A DNA stretch of 64,000 nucleotides, from the NCBI GenBank assembly GCA_902362375.1, contig CABIVS010000004.1, positions 549,304-613,303 of the forward strand. The letters run 5' to 3'. Both the position numbers and the translations under genes were made by a program. The number at the start of each line of letters is the position of its first letter. Positions within the stretch are counted from its first letter, which is position 1. This document shows positions 40,484-48,819 of this stretch, one piece after another. The stretch is from Bacteroidaceae bacterium. GTDB taxonomy: Bacteria; Bacteroidota; Bacteroidia; Bacteroidales; Bacteroidaceae. A model generated the notes under the pieces. That model saw only the letters and a program-made list of their open reading frames with translations. It made no database searches and was not told where the DNA came from.

Positions 40484-40710
40484 TACAGAATTATGAATTG
40501 GCGGATGGCGGTAGGATAACCGCCTCCAGCCCCGAAGAATTCGTCCGGCTGCTCCGTGAGGGCAGCTGGTTCGACCATGATTGTACGGACGAGGAGTTTA
40601 TGAACAACTTTGCCGGTCGCTATAAAGAGCTACATGGCGTAACGGTTTCTACCGATACGCCGGAGCATTTCATGGCAGATTTGCGTAAATACGGTTACAT
40701 AAGACCTTAA
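40480..40710 (+). CDS. Small acidic protein coupled to the amidoligase, function unknown
   Basis: 76 residues, ATGA overlap with the amidoligase stop. I do not recognise a family. It is acidic, with EEFVRLLREGSWFDHDCTDEEFMNNFAGRY and TPEHFMADLRKYGYI, two short helical repeats that could bind a partner. Because amidoligases often act on a small partner protein or with a cyclotransferase, a substrate or accessory role is a reasonable guess, not shown. Confidence 0.7.
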   Translation: MIQNYELADGGRITASSPEEFVRLLREGSWFDHDCTDEEFMNNFAGRYKELHGVTVSTDTPEHFMADLRKYGYIRP

Positions 40711-40736
40711 GAGTAGAGAAATCCTTTATTGTAATG

Positions 40737-40784
40737 ATCCCTGCCCGGCTTTCCGCTTTCGGTTTCCGGGTGGGGATTTTTTTC
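40737..40784 (+). terminator. Intrinsic terminator after the amidoligase pair
   Basis: ATCCC and GCCCGG (40737-40748) pair with CCGGG and GGGGAT (40766-40776) with one mismatch bulge, followed by a run of seven T. It ends the upstream transcript. Confidence 0.8.
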
Positions 40785-41072
40785 TTTCATCGCAATTCCG
40801 TGAGATACAAATCTTCCACTCCGGCACATACGTGCCTGATTCTTCCTCACTCGTCAGAAGGTAACGATCAATGCACATAATCGCTAATATTTTAAAGAAC
40901 AAATATCAACCACCGGTTCCTTTCCTGACAATAACCGACTACGGATGACTATACATGACAGGGTATTTTATCTTATTGGCGGAATCTTTTCCTTTACACC
41001 GCAAAATATGATACCGCCTAAGGTTTCAGGTTTTTACACGATTGCATTATTATCCTTTAACAATAGAATAAA
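40785..41072. promoter_or_regulatory. Intergenic region before traA, probable tra promoter region
   Basis: About 290 bp without a gene, following a strong terminator and preceding the tra run, so the traA promoter must lie here or the operon depends on readthrough. I see an imperfect inverted repeat (TTGGCGG near 40977 and CCGCCTAA near 41013) but no clear Bacteroides -33/-7 pair. No tRNA-like fold was found in it. Confidence 0.4.
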
Positions 41073-41852
41073 ATGAAAAAAGAACCGTTATTTATTGCCT
41101 TTGCCAGCCAGAAGGGTGGTGTCGGAAAGTCGACTTTCACCGTTCTTGCCGCCAGCATCCTGCATTACCAGAAAGGCTATCGGGTGGGAGTCGTGGATTG
41201 CGACGCCCCCCAGCACAGTATCTTCAACATGCGTGAACGTGACATGGAAAGTGTGGAAAAGAGTGATTTCCTGAAAGTCGCCCTCTACCGCCAGCACGAA
41301 CAGCTCCAGAAACTTGCTTATCCGGTTATCAGGAGCGATCCGGAGAAAGCGATGAAGGACATACATGATTATATGCAAAAAGAAGGAGCCGAATTTGACA
41401 TTGTCCTTTTCGACCTGCCGGGAACGTTGCGATCCGAAGGAGTGATTTACACCATCTCCTCGATGGATTATATTTTCGTGCCTCTCAAAGCGGACAATAT
41501 CGTCATGCAGAGTTCCCTTGAATTTGCCGAAGTTGTCGGGGAAGAATTAGTAGCCCGTCACAATTGCAATTTGAAAGGTGTCCATCTCTTTTGGAATATG
41601 ATTGACCGCCGTGAGAGAAAAGAGACTTGTCAGGCATGGGATACGGTCATGCGGAAAGCGGATATGAAACTGTTGGATACACGTATTCCCGATACGAAAC
41701 GCTACAACAAGGAACTCAGCCATACCCGTAACAATATCTTCCGTTCCACCCTGTTTCCACCGGACAACCGTGAGATAAAAGGTTCCGGCCTTTTGGAACT
41801 GCTGGACGAGATCAGCTGGATTGCCGGCTTGAAATCCTCTTCTACTTTATAA
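41073..41852 (+). CDS. traA: TraA, ParA-family ATPase of the conjugative element
   Basis: 259 residues. Deviant Walker A KGGVGKS (residues 14-20) with the leading lysine typical of ParA/MinD; VVDCDAPQHS is the A' motif and FDLPG the Walker B. This is the usual first gene of Bacteroidales tra operons (called TraA in CTnDOT-type elements). It probably helps place the element or transfer machinery in the cell. Both TGG codons followed by A in this gene are ordinary (FWNM, SWIA), unlike in traE, G, K and M. Confidence 0.9.
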   Translation: MKKEPLFIAFASQKGGVGKSTFTVLAASILHYQKGYRVGVVDCDAPQHSIFNMRERDMESVEKSDFLKVALYRQHEQLQKLAYPVIRSDPEKAMKDIHDYMQKEGAEFDIVLFDLPGTLRSEGVIYTISSMDYIFVPLKADNIVMQSSLEFAEVVGEELVARHNCNLKGVHLFWNMIDRRERKETCQAWDTVMRKADMKLLDTRIPDTKRYNKELSHTRNNIFRSTLFPPDNREIKGSGLLELLDEISWIAGLKSSSTL

Positions 41853-41864
41853 TATATGTATAGC

Positions 41865-42173
41865 ATGGAAAATATCAGAAAAAAGAAAAGTGCTTCCAAC
41901 GGCAGGAAGAAGACGATTGAAGCTCCTGTCACCGTGGAAGAGATAGCAGCCTATGAGGAAATGTTCCTCTGTGATGACCGGTGTGCCTCAAGAAAGTCTT
42001 TGCATATCAACGTCCAATACCACCGCCGCATCTTGTCGTTGGTTTGTGCCACCGGACGAAGCGGAGTGACTGTAGCCGGTTTTGTCAACCGTCTTTTGGA
42101 ACTTCATTTTGCCGAAAAAGGTAAAGTGTTTGACGCTGTACGGGATAAGCATTACCAGTCATTGAAATCATAA
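41865..42173 (+). CDS. DUF3408-type tra protein (TraB/TraC position)
   Basis: 102 residues from the ATG at 41865 (MENIRKKKSA); an in-frame ATG at 41856 is possible. The basic N-terminus (KKKSASNGRKK) is followed by RKSLHINVQYHRRILSLVCA and VAGFVNRLLELHFAEKGKVF, the same C-terminal pattern as the proteins at 38591 and 38987. It stands between traA and traD, the position of TraB/TraC in related elements. Probably DNA binding. Confidence 0.8.
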   Translation: MENIRKKKSASNGRKKTIEAPVTVEEIAAYEEMFLCDDRCASRKSLHINVQYHRRILSLVCATGRSGVTVAGFVNRLLELHFAEKGKVFDAVRDKHYQSLKS

Positions 42174-42177
42174 GGGC

Positions 42178-42939
42178 ATGGAATACCTTTTTATTATCCT
42201 GTTCATCTACGCCTCTTACCTGAGCATTGAAAAGTATATCCATACGGGCGGCATTTTCTCCTGGAGAGGCGGAAAGGAGAAAAAGGAACATCGGGGTTCA
42301 CCTACCGTCATTCATCCGGAAATATCCCCGGCAGAGGCCGAAATCATAGGCAAAAGCCGGTACCGGATGCGACAATCACTGACAATGGATGACAATAGCG
42401 GACAGTCTGAATCTGGTATTGAAAAGAGAGATATCTTTACTCCCGAAAAGGAAACAGGGCCGGTTCTTCAAGCGCACGAAACCCTTGAGAAGAATACGAA
42501 ATACCCGGAAGTTCCGGCTCCCTTCCAACGGCTGAACTATCCTGAAATCGACTATATACAGGAGGATTCCCCTTCTTCCGGTGAAGAAAAAGAGGAAATT
42601 CCCGAACGCTATGAGATTACGGGATACGTACAGCGGAGCAATCCCCACCGGGCAACCGGTGTCACCTTTGACGATTTGGACATGATTGAGAAAGTGATGA
42701 CATCGGACGGATCTACGGAAACGGAACAGGAACAAGCCCGGCAGACCTTCCGAAAGCTGGAAGGCACGAACATGGAAAGGGTTCTGCAAGCGAGTGTCCT
42801 GGGAAGCAGCGATAGACTGAAACGGTATATGCGCTTGTATGTAGATAAGGGCGAGCCCCATTTATTGACAGGAAAAAACAAGGACGACATTCTCCGGGAA
42901 TTTGATATAACGGAGCATGTACCTGCAACAGATAAATAA
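42178..42939 (+). CDS. traD: TraD-like conjugative transposon protein
   Basis: 253 residues, ATG 4 bp after the preceding stop. An N-terminal membrane helix (EYLFIILFIYASYLSIEKYI) is followed by a charged, probably disordered middle and a conserved C-terminal stretch (GVTFDDLDMIEKVM, RQTFRKLEGTNMERVLQ, LLTGKNKDDILREFDI). It matches the TraD position of Bacteroidales tra operons, a protein of unknown function. The end of the gene is followed within 10 bp by the leader-peptide array. Confidence 0.75.
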   Translation: MEYLFIILFIYASYLSIEKYIHTGGIFSWRGGKEKKEHRGSPTVIHPEISPAEAEIIGKSRYRMRQSLTMDDNSGQSESGIEKRDIFTPEKETGPVLQAHETLEKNTKYPEVPAPFQRLNYPEIDYIQEDSPSSGEEKEEIPERYEITGYVQRSNPHRATGVTFDDLDMIEKVMTSDGSTETEQEQARQTFRKLEGTNMERVLQASVLGSSDRLKRYMRLYVDKGEPHLLTGKNKDDILREFDITEHVPATDK

Positions 42940-42942
42940 ACA

Positions 42943-42975
42943 ATGAATATGAGAAAGTATTTTGATTCCGGTTGA
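42943..42975 (+). CDS. Mini-ORF 1 of the leader array: ...KYFDSG then TGA
   Basis: From the inner ATG at 42949 it reads MRKYFDSG and stops at TGA 42973-42975, followed by TCC; an ATG two codons upstream is in frame. If the TGA is read, the frame continues SGCCEPLK, then a second TGA (43000-43002, followed by A), then SV and TAA. That tail lines up codon for codon with the tail of mini-ORF 2 (SGHGEFLKRSV then TAA). Function inferred as a regulatory leader peptide. Confidence 0.6.
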   Translation: MNMRKYFDSG

Positions 42976-43029
42976 TCCGGGTGCTGTGAGCCTTTAAAAT
43001 GAAGTGTATAATTTTTAAAACGAAAAAGC

Positions 43030-43056
43030 ATGAGAGATTTCTTTGACTCCGGTTGA
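43030..43056 (+). CDS. Mini-ORF 2 of the leader array: MRDFFDSG then TGA
   Basis: Eight codons and TGA at 43054-43056, followed by TCC. Reading through the TGA gives SGHGEFLKRSV and TAA at 43090-43092. Preceded by a purine-rich run (CGAAAAAGC) as a possible ribosome-binding site. Confidence 0.6.
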   Translation: MRDFFDSG

Positions 43057-43110
43057 TCCGGGCATGGCGAGTTTTTGAAACGTAGTGTATAACCCTTTAA
43101 AAAAGAAGAC

Positions 43111-43137
43111 ATGACTGGCTTCTATGATTCAGGTTGA
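43111..43137 (+). CDS. Mini-ORF 3 of the leader array: MTGFYDSG then TGA
   Basis: Eight codons and TGA at 43135-43137, followed by TTC. Readthrough would add FFLFIKADIQNK and end at TAA 43174-43176. Preceded by AAAAAAGAAGAC. Confidence 0.6.
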   Translation: MTGFYDSG

Positions 43138-43202
43138 TTCTTTCTCTTTATCAAAGCGGACATTCAAAACAAGTAATTAACCCCTTAAAAACGGAGGTAC
43201 CT

Positions 43203-43229
43203 ATGATTGGTTACTATGACTCAGGTTGA
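43203..43229 (+). CDS. Mini-ORF 4 of the leader array: MIGYYDSG then TGA
   Basis: Eight codons with a strong ribosome-binding site (GGAGG, 7 bases before the ATG) and TGA at 43227-43229, followed by TCC TAA, so readthrough adds only Ser. Last of four tandem copies with the shared ending aromatic-aromatic-Asp-Ser-Gly-TGA; the copies differ at third codon positions (GAT/GAC, TCC/TCA), which suggests the peptide is under selection. Confidence 0.65.
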   Translation: MIGYYDSG

Positions 43230-43262
43230 TCCTAAAAAAGACATCGTGGTTGCAAGCAGTGG

Positions 43263-43284
43263 ACCGCAGGAAGTTTCCTGCGGT
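43263..43284 (+). promoter_or_regulatory. Perfect 10-bp hairpin between leader array and traE
   Basis: ACCGCAGGAA (43263-43272), two-base loop, TTCCTGCGGT (43275-43284). A T-rich segment follows only after about 14 bases, so as a terminator it would be weak; an attenuator or ribosome-access switch controlled by the leader peptides is a reasonable reading. traE starts 46 bp further on. Confidence 0.65.
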
Positions 43285-43330
43285 TCATTTGAAAGGAGTT
43301 TTTTATTCACATTTAATTAGTAGATTGTAT

Positions 43331-43639
43331 ATGAAAAGACATTTTAAAAAGACGGTTGCGCTTATCGCATGAATAGCTGTTTCCACCCTGAGTGCCTATG
43401 CCGAGGGGGACGGAAGTGCCGGTATCACAAAGGCCACATCCATGCTTGCCAGCTATTTCGATCCGGCCACGAAGTTGATATATGCCGCAGGAGCCATTGT
43501 AGGGCTGATAGGCGCGATAAAAGTTTATTCCAAGTTTTCTTCAGGAGACCCCGATACCGGAAAAACTGCCGGATCCTGGTTTGGAGCCTGTGTTTTCCTG
43601 ATTGTCGCCGCGACCGTCCTGCGTTCATTCTTCCTGTAA
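43331..43639 (+). CDS. traE: TraE (DUF4134-type) with in-frame TGA in the signal segment
   Basis: 102 residues if the in-frame TGA at 43370-43372 (codon 14, followed by A) is read as Trp. N-terminus MKRHFKKTVALIA-(TGA)-IAVSTLSAYAEG is a signal peptide; the rest (SYFDPATKLIYAAGAIVGLIGAIKVY, DTGKTAGSWFGACVFLIVA) matches TraE of Bacteroidales conjugative transposons, a small membrane protein of VirB2/pilin-like size. With a normal stop the product would be 13 residues; an internal ATG at 43442 would lack the signal peptide. The other Trp in the gene is TGG (followed by T). No frameshift. Confidence 0.85.
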
Positions 43640-43650
43640 TATAGACGGTT

Positions 43651-44001
43651 ATGGAATACAATATCAACAAAGGGATCGGACGCAGCGTGGAGTTTAACGG
43701 CCTGCAGGCACAATATCTTTACTTCTTCGTAGGCGGCCTGCTTGCCATCTTCCTGCTGTTCGTCATCTTTTATATGATAGGTATTGACCGGTGGTTCTGC
43801 ATCGGCTTCGGTGTCCTTTCCGCTTTCGGGCTGATCTTCGGGATGTTCCACCTGAACAAGAAGTACGGTCCCAATGGCTTGATGAAGCTGGCAGCAGTCA
43901 AATACCACCCGTTTTATATCATCAATCGCAAACGTATATCTTCCTTATTTAAAAAACGTATTCATGAGAAATATATTAAAAGCCGCAACGCTGGAAAGTA
44001 A
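43651..44001 (+). CDS. traF: TraF (DUF4133-type), VirB3-like
   Basis: 116 residues, uninterrupted. Two adjacent membrane helices (residues about 24-70), then a basic C-terminal half (KYHPFYIINRKRISSLFKKRIHEKYIKSR). Position before traG and the size fit the VirB3-like TraF. Its 3' end overlaps the start of traG by 38 bp, which couples their translation. Its single Trp codon is TGG followed by T. Confidence 0.88.
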   Translation: MEYNINKGIGRSVEFNGLQAQYLYFFVGGLLAIFLLFVIFYMIGIDRWFCIGFGVLSAFGLIFGMFHLNKKYGPNGLMKLAAVKYHPFYIINRKRISSLFKKRIHEKYIKSRNAGK

Positions 44002-46465
44002 GTTTCCTATCCTGTCGGTGGAAGAAGGATGCATCCTCTCCAAGGATGCGGACGTGACCATCGGCTTCAAGGTCTTCTTGCCGGAGCTGTTCACGGTCAC
44101 TTCCGCAGACTATGAATCCATGCACGGCACATGAACAAAGGCAGTCAAGGTACTGCCGAATTACACGATAGTGCACCGGCAGGACTGGTTCCTGAAAGAG
44201 AATTATAAGGCCGACACGCAGAAGGACAAAATGAGTTTTCTGGACCGTTCCTTTGAGCTCCACTTCAATGAACGGCCTTTCCTGAACCATTTTGCCTACC
44301 TGTTCATCACCAAGACAACCAAAGAACGGAGCCGCAAAGAGAGCAACTTCTCCATTCTCTGCCGGGGAAACATCATCCCGAAGGAAGTCCGAGACAAGGA
44401 TGCGGTCAGCCGCTTTCTGGAGAGTGTTGACCAGTTCGAATGTATCCTGAATGACTCGGCCTTCATCCGCCTGGAACGGCTGACCACCGATGAAATTGTC
44501 GGCACGCCGCAGCGTGCCGGGCTGATCGAGAAATATTTCTCCCTTTCACAACAGGACACGACCACACTGAAGGATATACAGATGAGCGCATCAAAGATGC
44601 GCATCGGGGACAATATCCTCTGTGTACACACCCTTTCCGATGTGAACGATCTTCCCGGCTCTGTCCGGACGGATACCCGGTATGAGAAATACTCCACCGA
44701 CCGTAGCGACTGCCGTCTGAGTTTTGCCGCTCCAGTGGGGCTTATGCTTTCCTGTGACCATATCTACAACCAATATTTGTTCATAGACGATTCAGCGGAA
44801 ATCCTGCAACGTTTTGAGAAAACGGCACGCAACATGCATTCGCTCTCCAAGTACAGCCGTGCCAACCAGCTCAACAAACAATGGATCGACGCTTATCTGG
44901 ACGAAGCACATTCTTTTGGTTTGACTGCCATCCGTTGCCATTGCAATGTCATGGCATGGTCGGACAGCCGGGAGAAGCTAAAGGTGATAAAAAACGACAC
45001 CGGTTCGGCTTTAGCACTGATGGGATGCAAGCCCCGTTACAATACCATTGACGCGCCTACCCTGTACTGGGCGGGCATTCCCGGCGGTGAGGGTGATTTT
45101 CCTGCCGAGGAGTCCTTCTATACTTTCATCGAGCAGGGAGTCTGCTTCTTTACCGGGGAGACGAACTATGCGGATTCCCTGTCGCCTTTCGGCATCAAGA
45201 TGGCAGACCGGACCAACGGGAAACCCCTGCATCTGGACATCTCGGACGAGCCGATGCGCCGTGGTATCATCACGAACCGAAACAAACTGGTTATCGGTCC
45301 TTCCGGTTCGGGCAAGTCATTTTTTATGAACCATTTAGTGAGGCAGTATTGGGAACAGAATACTCACATTATACTGATTGATATCGGGAACAGTTACAAG
45401 GGTTTATGCGACCTGATCCACCAGCGTACAAACGGGGAGGATGGCGTGTATTATACGTATAGCGAAAAACACCCGATAGCTTTCAACCCCTTTTTTACAG
45501 CGGATAAGATCTTTGACCTGGAGAAGAAAGAGTCCATTAAAACGCTGATTATGTCCCTTTGGAAAAGGGATACGGAAGTAATCACCCGTGCCGAGGAAGT
45601 GGCCCTCTCAATGGCGGTCAACCTGTTTCTTGAAAAGATAAAGGAGGATGTTGAGCTGGTTCCTTCCTTTAATACTTTCTACGAGTTCGTACAGGGAGAG
45701 TTCCGTGGAATACTGGAGGAGAAACATTACCGCGAGAAGGATTTCGACCTCACTAACTTTCTGAATGTATTGGCTCCATATTACCGTGGTGGAGAATATG
45801 ATTATCTGCTGAATTCAGATGAGCAGCTCGACCTGCTGAACAAGCGTTTTGTAGTATTTGAAATTGACGAAATTAAGGAGCATAAAATTCTTTTTCCAGT
45901 GGTAACGGTCATTATCATGGAGGCTTTTATCAACAAAATGAGACGGTTACATGGGGTTCGGAAGATGATAGTTGTGGAAGAGGCATGAAAGGCAATCGCC
46001 CGTGAAGGCATGGCGGATTATATTAAATTTTTGTACAAAACCGTCCGCAAATATTTCGGGGAAGCCGTAGTTGTTACGCAGGAGTTGGATGACATCGTGT
46101 CAAGTCCTATTATCAAAGATACCATCATTAACAATGCCGATTGTAAGATTTTGTTGGACCAGCGAAAGTATATCAACAAGTTCGATTCCGTGCAATCCCT
46201 GCTGGGATTGACCGACAAGGAGAAAGGGCAGATTCTGTCCATCAACCAGGCCAATGATCCGGCAAGAAAATATAAGGAAGTTTGAATTGGCTTGGGCGGA
46301 GTCCGGTCTGCGGTCTACGCCACGGAGACCTCGGTTGAGGAGTACCTCACTTATACCACGGAGGAAACTGAGAAACTCGAAGTCACGCAAATGACGGAGA
46401 AGCTGGGCGGCAATATGGAGCAGGCCATCCGTATGCTGGCAAGTGAGAAGAAAAAGAAAAAATAA
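43964..46465 (+). CDS. traG: TraG, VirB4-like conjugation ATPase with three in-frame TGA codons
   Basis: 833 residues when TGA at 44132-44134 (codon 57), 45986-45988 (codon 675) and 46283-46285 (codon 774) are read through; all three are followed by A and nothing else breaks the frame. The start overlaps traF. Walker A GPSGSGKS lies near residues 445-452. The second TGA is in VVEEA-(TGA)-KAIAREG, exactly where VirB4-type ATPases have the conserved Trp of the extended Walker B (D/E-E-A-W). The C-terminal part (FGEAVVVTQELDDI, ILLDQRKYINKFDSVQSLLG) is typical TraG. Six other Trp codons are TGG, two of them followed by A. This ATPase powers assembly of the type IV secretion channel. Confidence 0.88.
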
Positions 46466-46483
46466 GGTTAAAATCAAGAAGTA

Positions 46484-47116
46484 ATGAAAAAGAAAGTTTT
46501 AAGTCTATTGTTTGTCCTGCCGGCTTTAATTGTGCCGGCAAGCGTGCAGGCGCAGTGGGTGGTGTCCGATCCGGGCAACTTGGTCCAAGGTATCGTGAAC
46601 AGTGTGAATGAGATGGTGGAAACCTCACAAACGGCGCAGAATGCCCTTTCCACATGGAAGGAAACCTCGAAAATATTCGAACAGGGACGGGAGTATTACG
46701 AGAAGCTGCGCAAGGTGAACGACCTGATCAGCGGCAGCGAGAAAGTCAAGGAGTCCGTCCTGATGCTGGGCGATATTTCCGAGATTTATGTGAACAATTT
46801 CGGCAAGATGCTGACCGACAAGAATTTCAGCCAGCGGGAATTGGACGCGATAGCCTCCGGTTATAATACGATCATGAAGAAAAGCAGCCGCAGCATTGCC
46901 GAACTGAAGAATATCATCAATCCCACCGGCATGTCCATGAACGACAAGGAGCGTATAGACCTGGTAAACCGGGTATATGGAGAAATGACGCATTACAAGA
47001 AGCTTGCGAACTATTATACCCGAAAGAACCTGCATGTATCCTACCTGCGTGCCAAACAGAAAAATGAACAACAGCAGGTATTTGATTTGTATGGCAAAGA
47101 CGAGCGTTACTGGTAA
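46484..47116 (+). CDS. traI: TraI (DUF4141-type), periplasmic conjugation protein
   Basis: 210 residues, uninterrupted. Signal peptide (to about ASVQAQ), then a helical protein with TAQNALSTWKETSKIFEQGREYYEKL, as in TraI/TrbJ-like proteins of Bacteroidales elements. All three Trp codons are TGG, including one followed by A, so TGA use is not uniform across the operon. 18 bp after traG. Confidence 0.88.
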   Translation: MKKKVLSLLFVLPALIVPASVQAQWVVSDPGNLVQGIVNSVNEMVETSQTAQNALSTWKETSKIFEQGREYYEKLRKVNDLISGSEKVKESVLMLGDISEIYVNNFGKMLTDKNFSQRELDAIASGYNTIMKKSSRSIAELKNIINPTGMSMNDKERIDLVNRVYGEMTHYKKLANYYTRKNLHVSYLRAKQKNEQQQVFDLYGKDERYW

Positions 47117-47140
47117 TCATTCAATTAAAATAAGAACAGT

Positions 47141-48160
47141 ATGTTGCTAATGTCTATTTCATTTGAAAACTTACACCAGATTCTCCGAAATCTGTACGAT
47201 ACGATGACCAGGCTCTGCCAGCCGATGATGGATATGGGAATGGCACTGGCCGCACTGGGAGCCTTGTTCTACATCGCTTACCGGGTATGGCAGTCCCTTT
47301 CCCGTGCCGAGCCGATAGATGTTTTTTCGATGCTCCGACCTTTCGTACTGGGTATCTGTATCCTCTTTTTCGATATAATGGTGCTGGGAACCCTTAACGG
47401 TATCTTCAGTCCCATTGTCCAGGGAACCGGCACTCTACTCCGGGACCAGACCTTCGATTTGCAGAAATACCAGCAGGAGAAGGACAAGCTCCGGGCGGAT
47501 ATGCTGGCAAAAACCATGATGACCGGAAGCGTCTTTGCCTCTAACGAGGAGCTGGATGCTGAACTGGAGAACATGGGCTGGAGCGAGGAGGAGCATACGG
47601 CTTTGCAAACAATGTATGAGGTTTCCTATTCTTTCTCCCTACAGGGGATCACCCAGATGATCATGCGCAAACTGCTGGAGATCCTTTTCCAGTCCGCTAC
47701 GCTGGTCATCGACACGATCCGCACCTTCTTTTTGATTGTATTGAGTATTCTTGGGCCGATAGCTTTTGCCTTGAGTGTATTCGACGGTCTGCAGAACACG
47801 CTCGTCCAGTGGCTGGCACGCTATATCAGTGTCTACCTCTGGCTGCCGGTATCAGACCTCTTCGGGGCGATGCTCGCCAAGATACAGATGCTTATCCTGC
47901 AGGAGGAGATGAACCTGATGGCTAACCCGATGAGCATCATCGATGTGGACGGTTCCTCGACCATCTATCTGATTTTTATGCTCATTGGTATTATTGGATA
48001 TTTCTGTGTACCGACGGTTTCAAACTGGATCGTTCAGGCCGGAGGCATGAGTGCCTATAACCGGAATGTGAACAATACGGCATCCAAAGTGACCAATGTG
48101 GCGGGTGCCGCGGCAGGTGCTTCAACGGGGAATGTCGGAGCAGTATTATTGAAAAAGTAG
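47141..48160 (+). CDS. traJ: TraJ, VirB6/TrbL-like inner-membrane channel protein
   Basis: 339 residues with several membrane helices (about 30-55, 70-90, 180-215, 235-255, 270-300) and the conserved ISVYLWLPVSDLFGAMLAKIQ and FCVPTVSNWIVQAGG stretches of TraJ. Glycine/alanine-rich tail. All Trp codons are TGG, two of them followed by A. An earlier in-frame start at 47141 is favoured over 47150 (MSISFENL), but either is possible. Confidence 0.9.
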   Translation: MLLMSISFENLHQILRNLYDTMTRLCQPMMDMGMALAALGALFYIAYRVWQSLSRAEPIDVFSMLRPFVLGICILFFDIMVLGTLNGIFSPIVQGTGTLLRDQTFDLQKYQQEKDKLRADMLAKTMMTGSVFASNEELDAELENMGWSEEEHTALQTMYEVSYSFSLQGITQMIMRKLLEILFQSATLVIDTIRTFFLIVLSILGPIAFALSVFDGLQNTLVQWLARYISVYLWLPVSDLFGAMLAKIQMLILQEEMNLMANPMSIIDVDGSSTIYLIFMLIGIIGYFCVPTVSNWIVQAGGMSAYNRNVNNTASKVTNVAGAAAGASTGNVGAVLLKK

Positions 48161-48182
48161 GAATGTAAAAAGTATAAGAATT

Positions 48183-48806
48183 ATGGAATTCAAGAGTTTT
48201 AAGAACATCGAATCCTCGTTCAGGCAGATACGCCTGTTCACGCTGGTCTTTCTGGGTATTTGCGCATCGCTCACGACCTATGCCATCTGAAAGTCCTACC
48301 TGTTCGCTAACCGGCAGCGGGAGAAGGTGTATGTGCTGGATCAGGGCAAGTCATTGATGCTGGCATTGTCACAGGATGCGGCGTTGAACCGTCCGGTGGA
48401 AGCCCGCGAGCATGTGCGCCGCCTACATGAGCTGTTCTTTACGCTGGCTCCCGACAAGGCCGCCATCGAATCCAACATCAACCGTGCCATGTATCTGGCG
48501 GACAAGAGCCTTTACGGGTATTACAAGGATTGGAACGAAAAAGGATATTATAACCGGCTGATCAGCGGCAATATCAACCAGACCGTCCTGGTGGACAGCA
48601 TGCAGTGTGACTTCGATAACTATCCCTACCGGATCATCACCTTTGCCCGGCAGATGGTTGTCCGCAGCAGCAATATTACCGAGCGTTCCCTGGTCACCCG
48701 TTGTTTCCTGCAGAGTGTAACCCGGTCGGATAATAATCCGCAAGGCTTTATGGCGGAGCGTTTCGAGATTCTGGAGAACAGGGATATAAGGACCGTTGAA
48801 CGCTAA
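48183..48806 (+). CDS. traK: TraK, VirB8-like protein with in-frame TGA in its membrane anchor
   Basis: 207 residues when TGA at 48288-48290 (codon 36, followed by A) is read. MEFKSFKNIESSFRQIRLF and TLVFLGICASLTTYAI-(TGA)-KSYLFANRQREKVYVLDQGKSLMLAL: the TGA closes the single N-terminal membrane helix where TraK homologues have Trp (…VWKAY…). The periplasmic part (SQDAALNRPVEAREHVRRLHELFFTLAPDK, SDNNPQGFMAERFEILENRDI) is typical TraK. Stopping at the TGA would give 35 residues. The one other Trp is TGG followed by A. Confidence 0.88.
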
Positions 48807-48819
48807 AAAGAACAGGATA

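Noticed and set aside
40711..43330. Suppressor tRNA gene near the tra operon
   Set aside because: I looked through the gaps at 37.1-38.6, 40.7-41.1, 42.9-43.3 and 58.9-59.3 kb for a cloverleaf with UCA anticodon and a T-arm and found none; it would have to lie outside the window.
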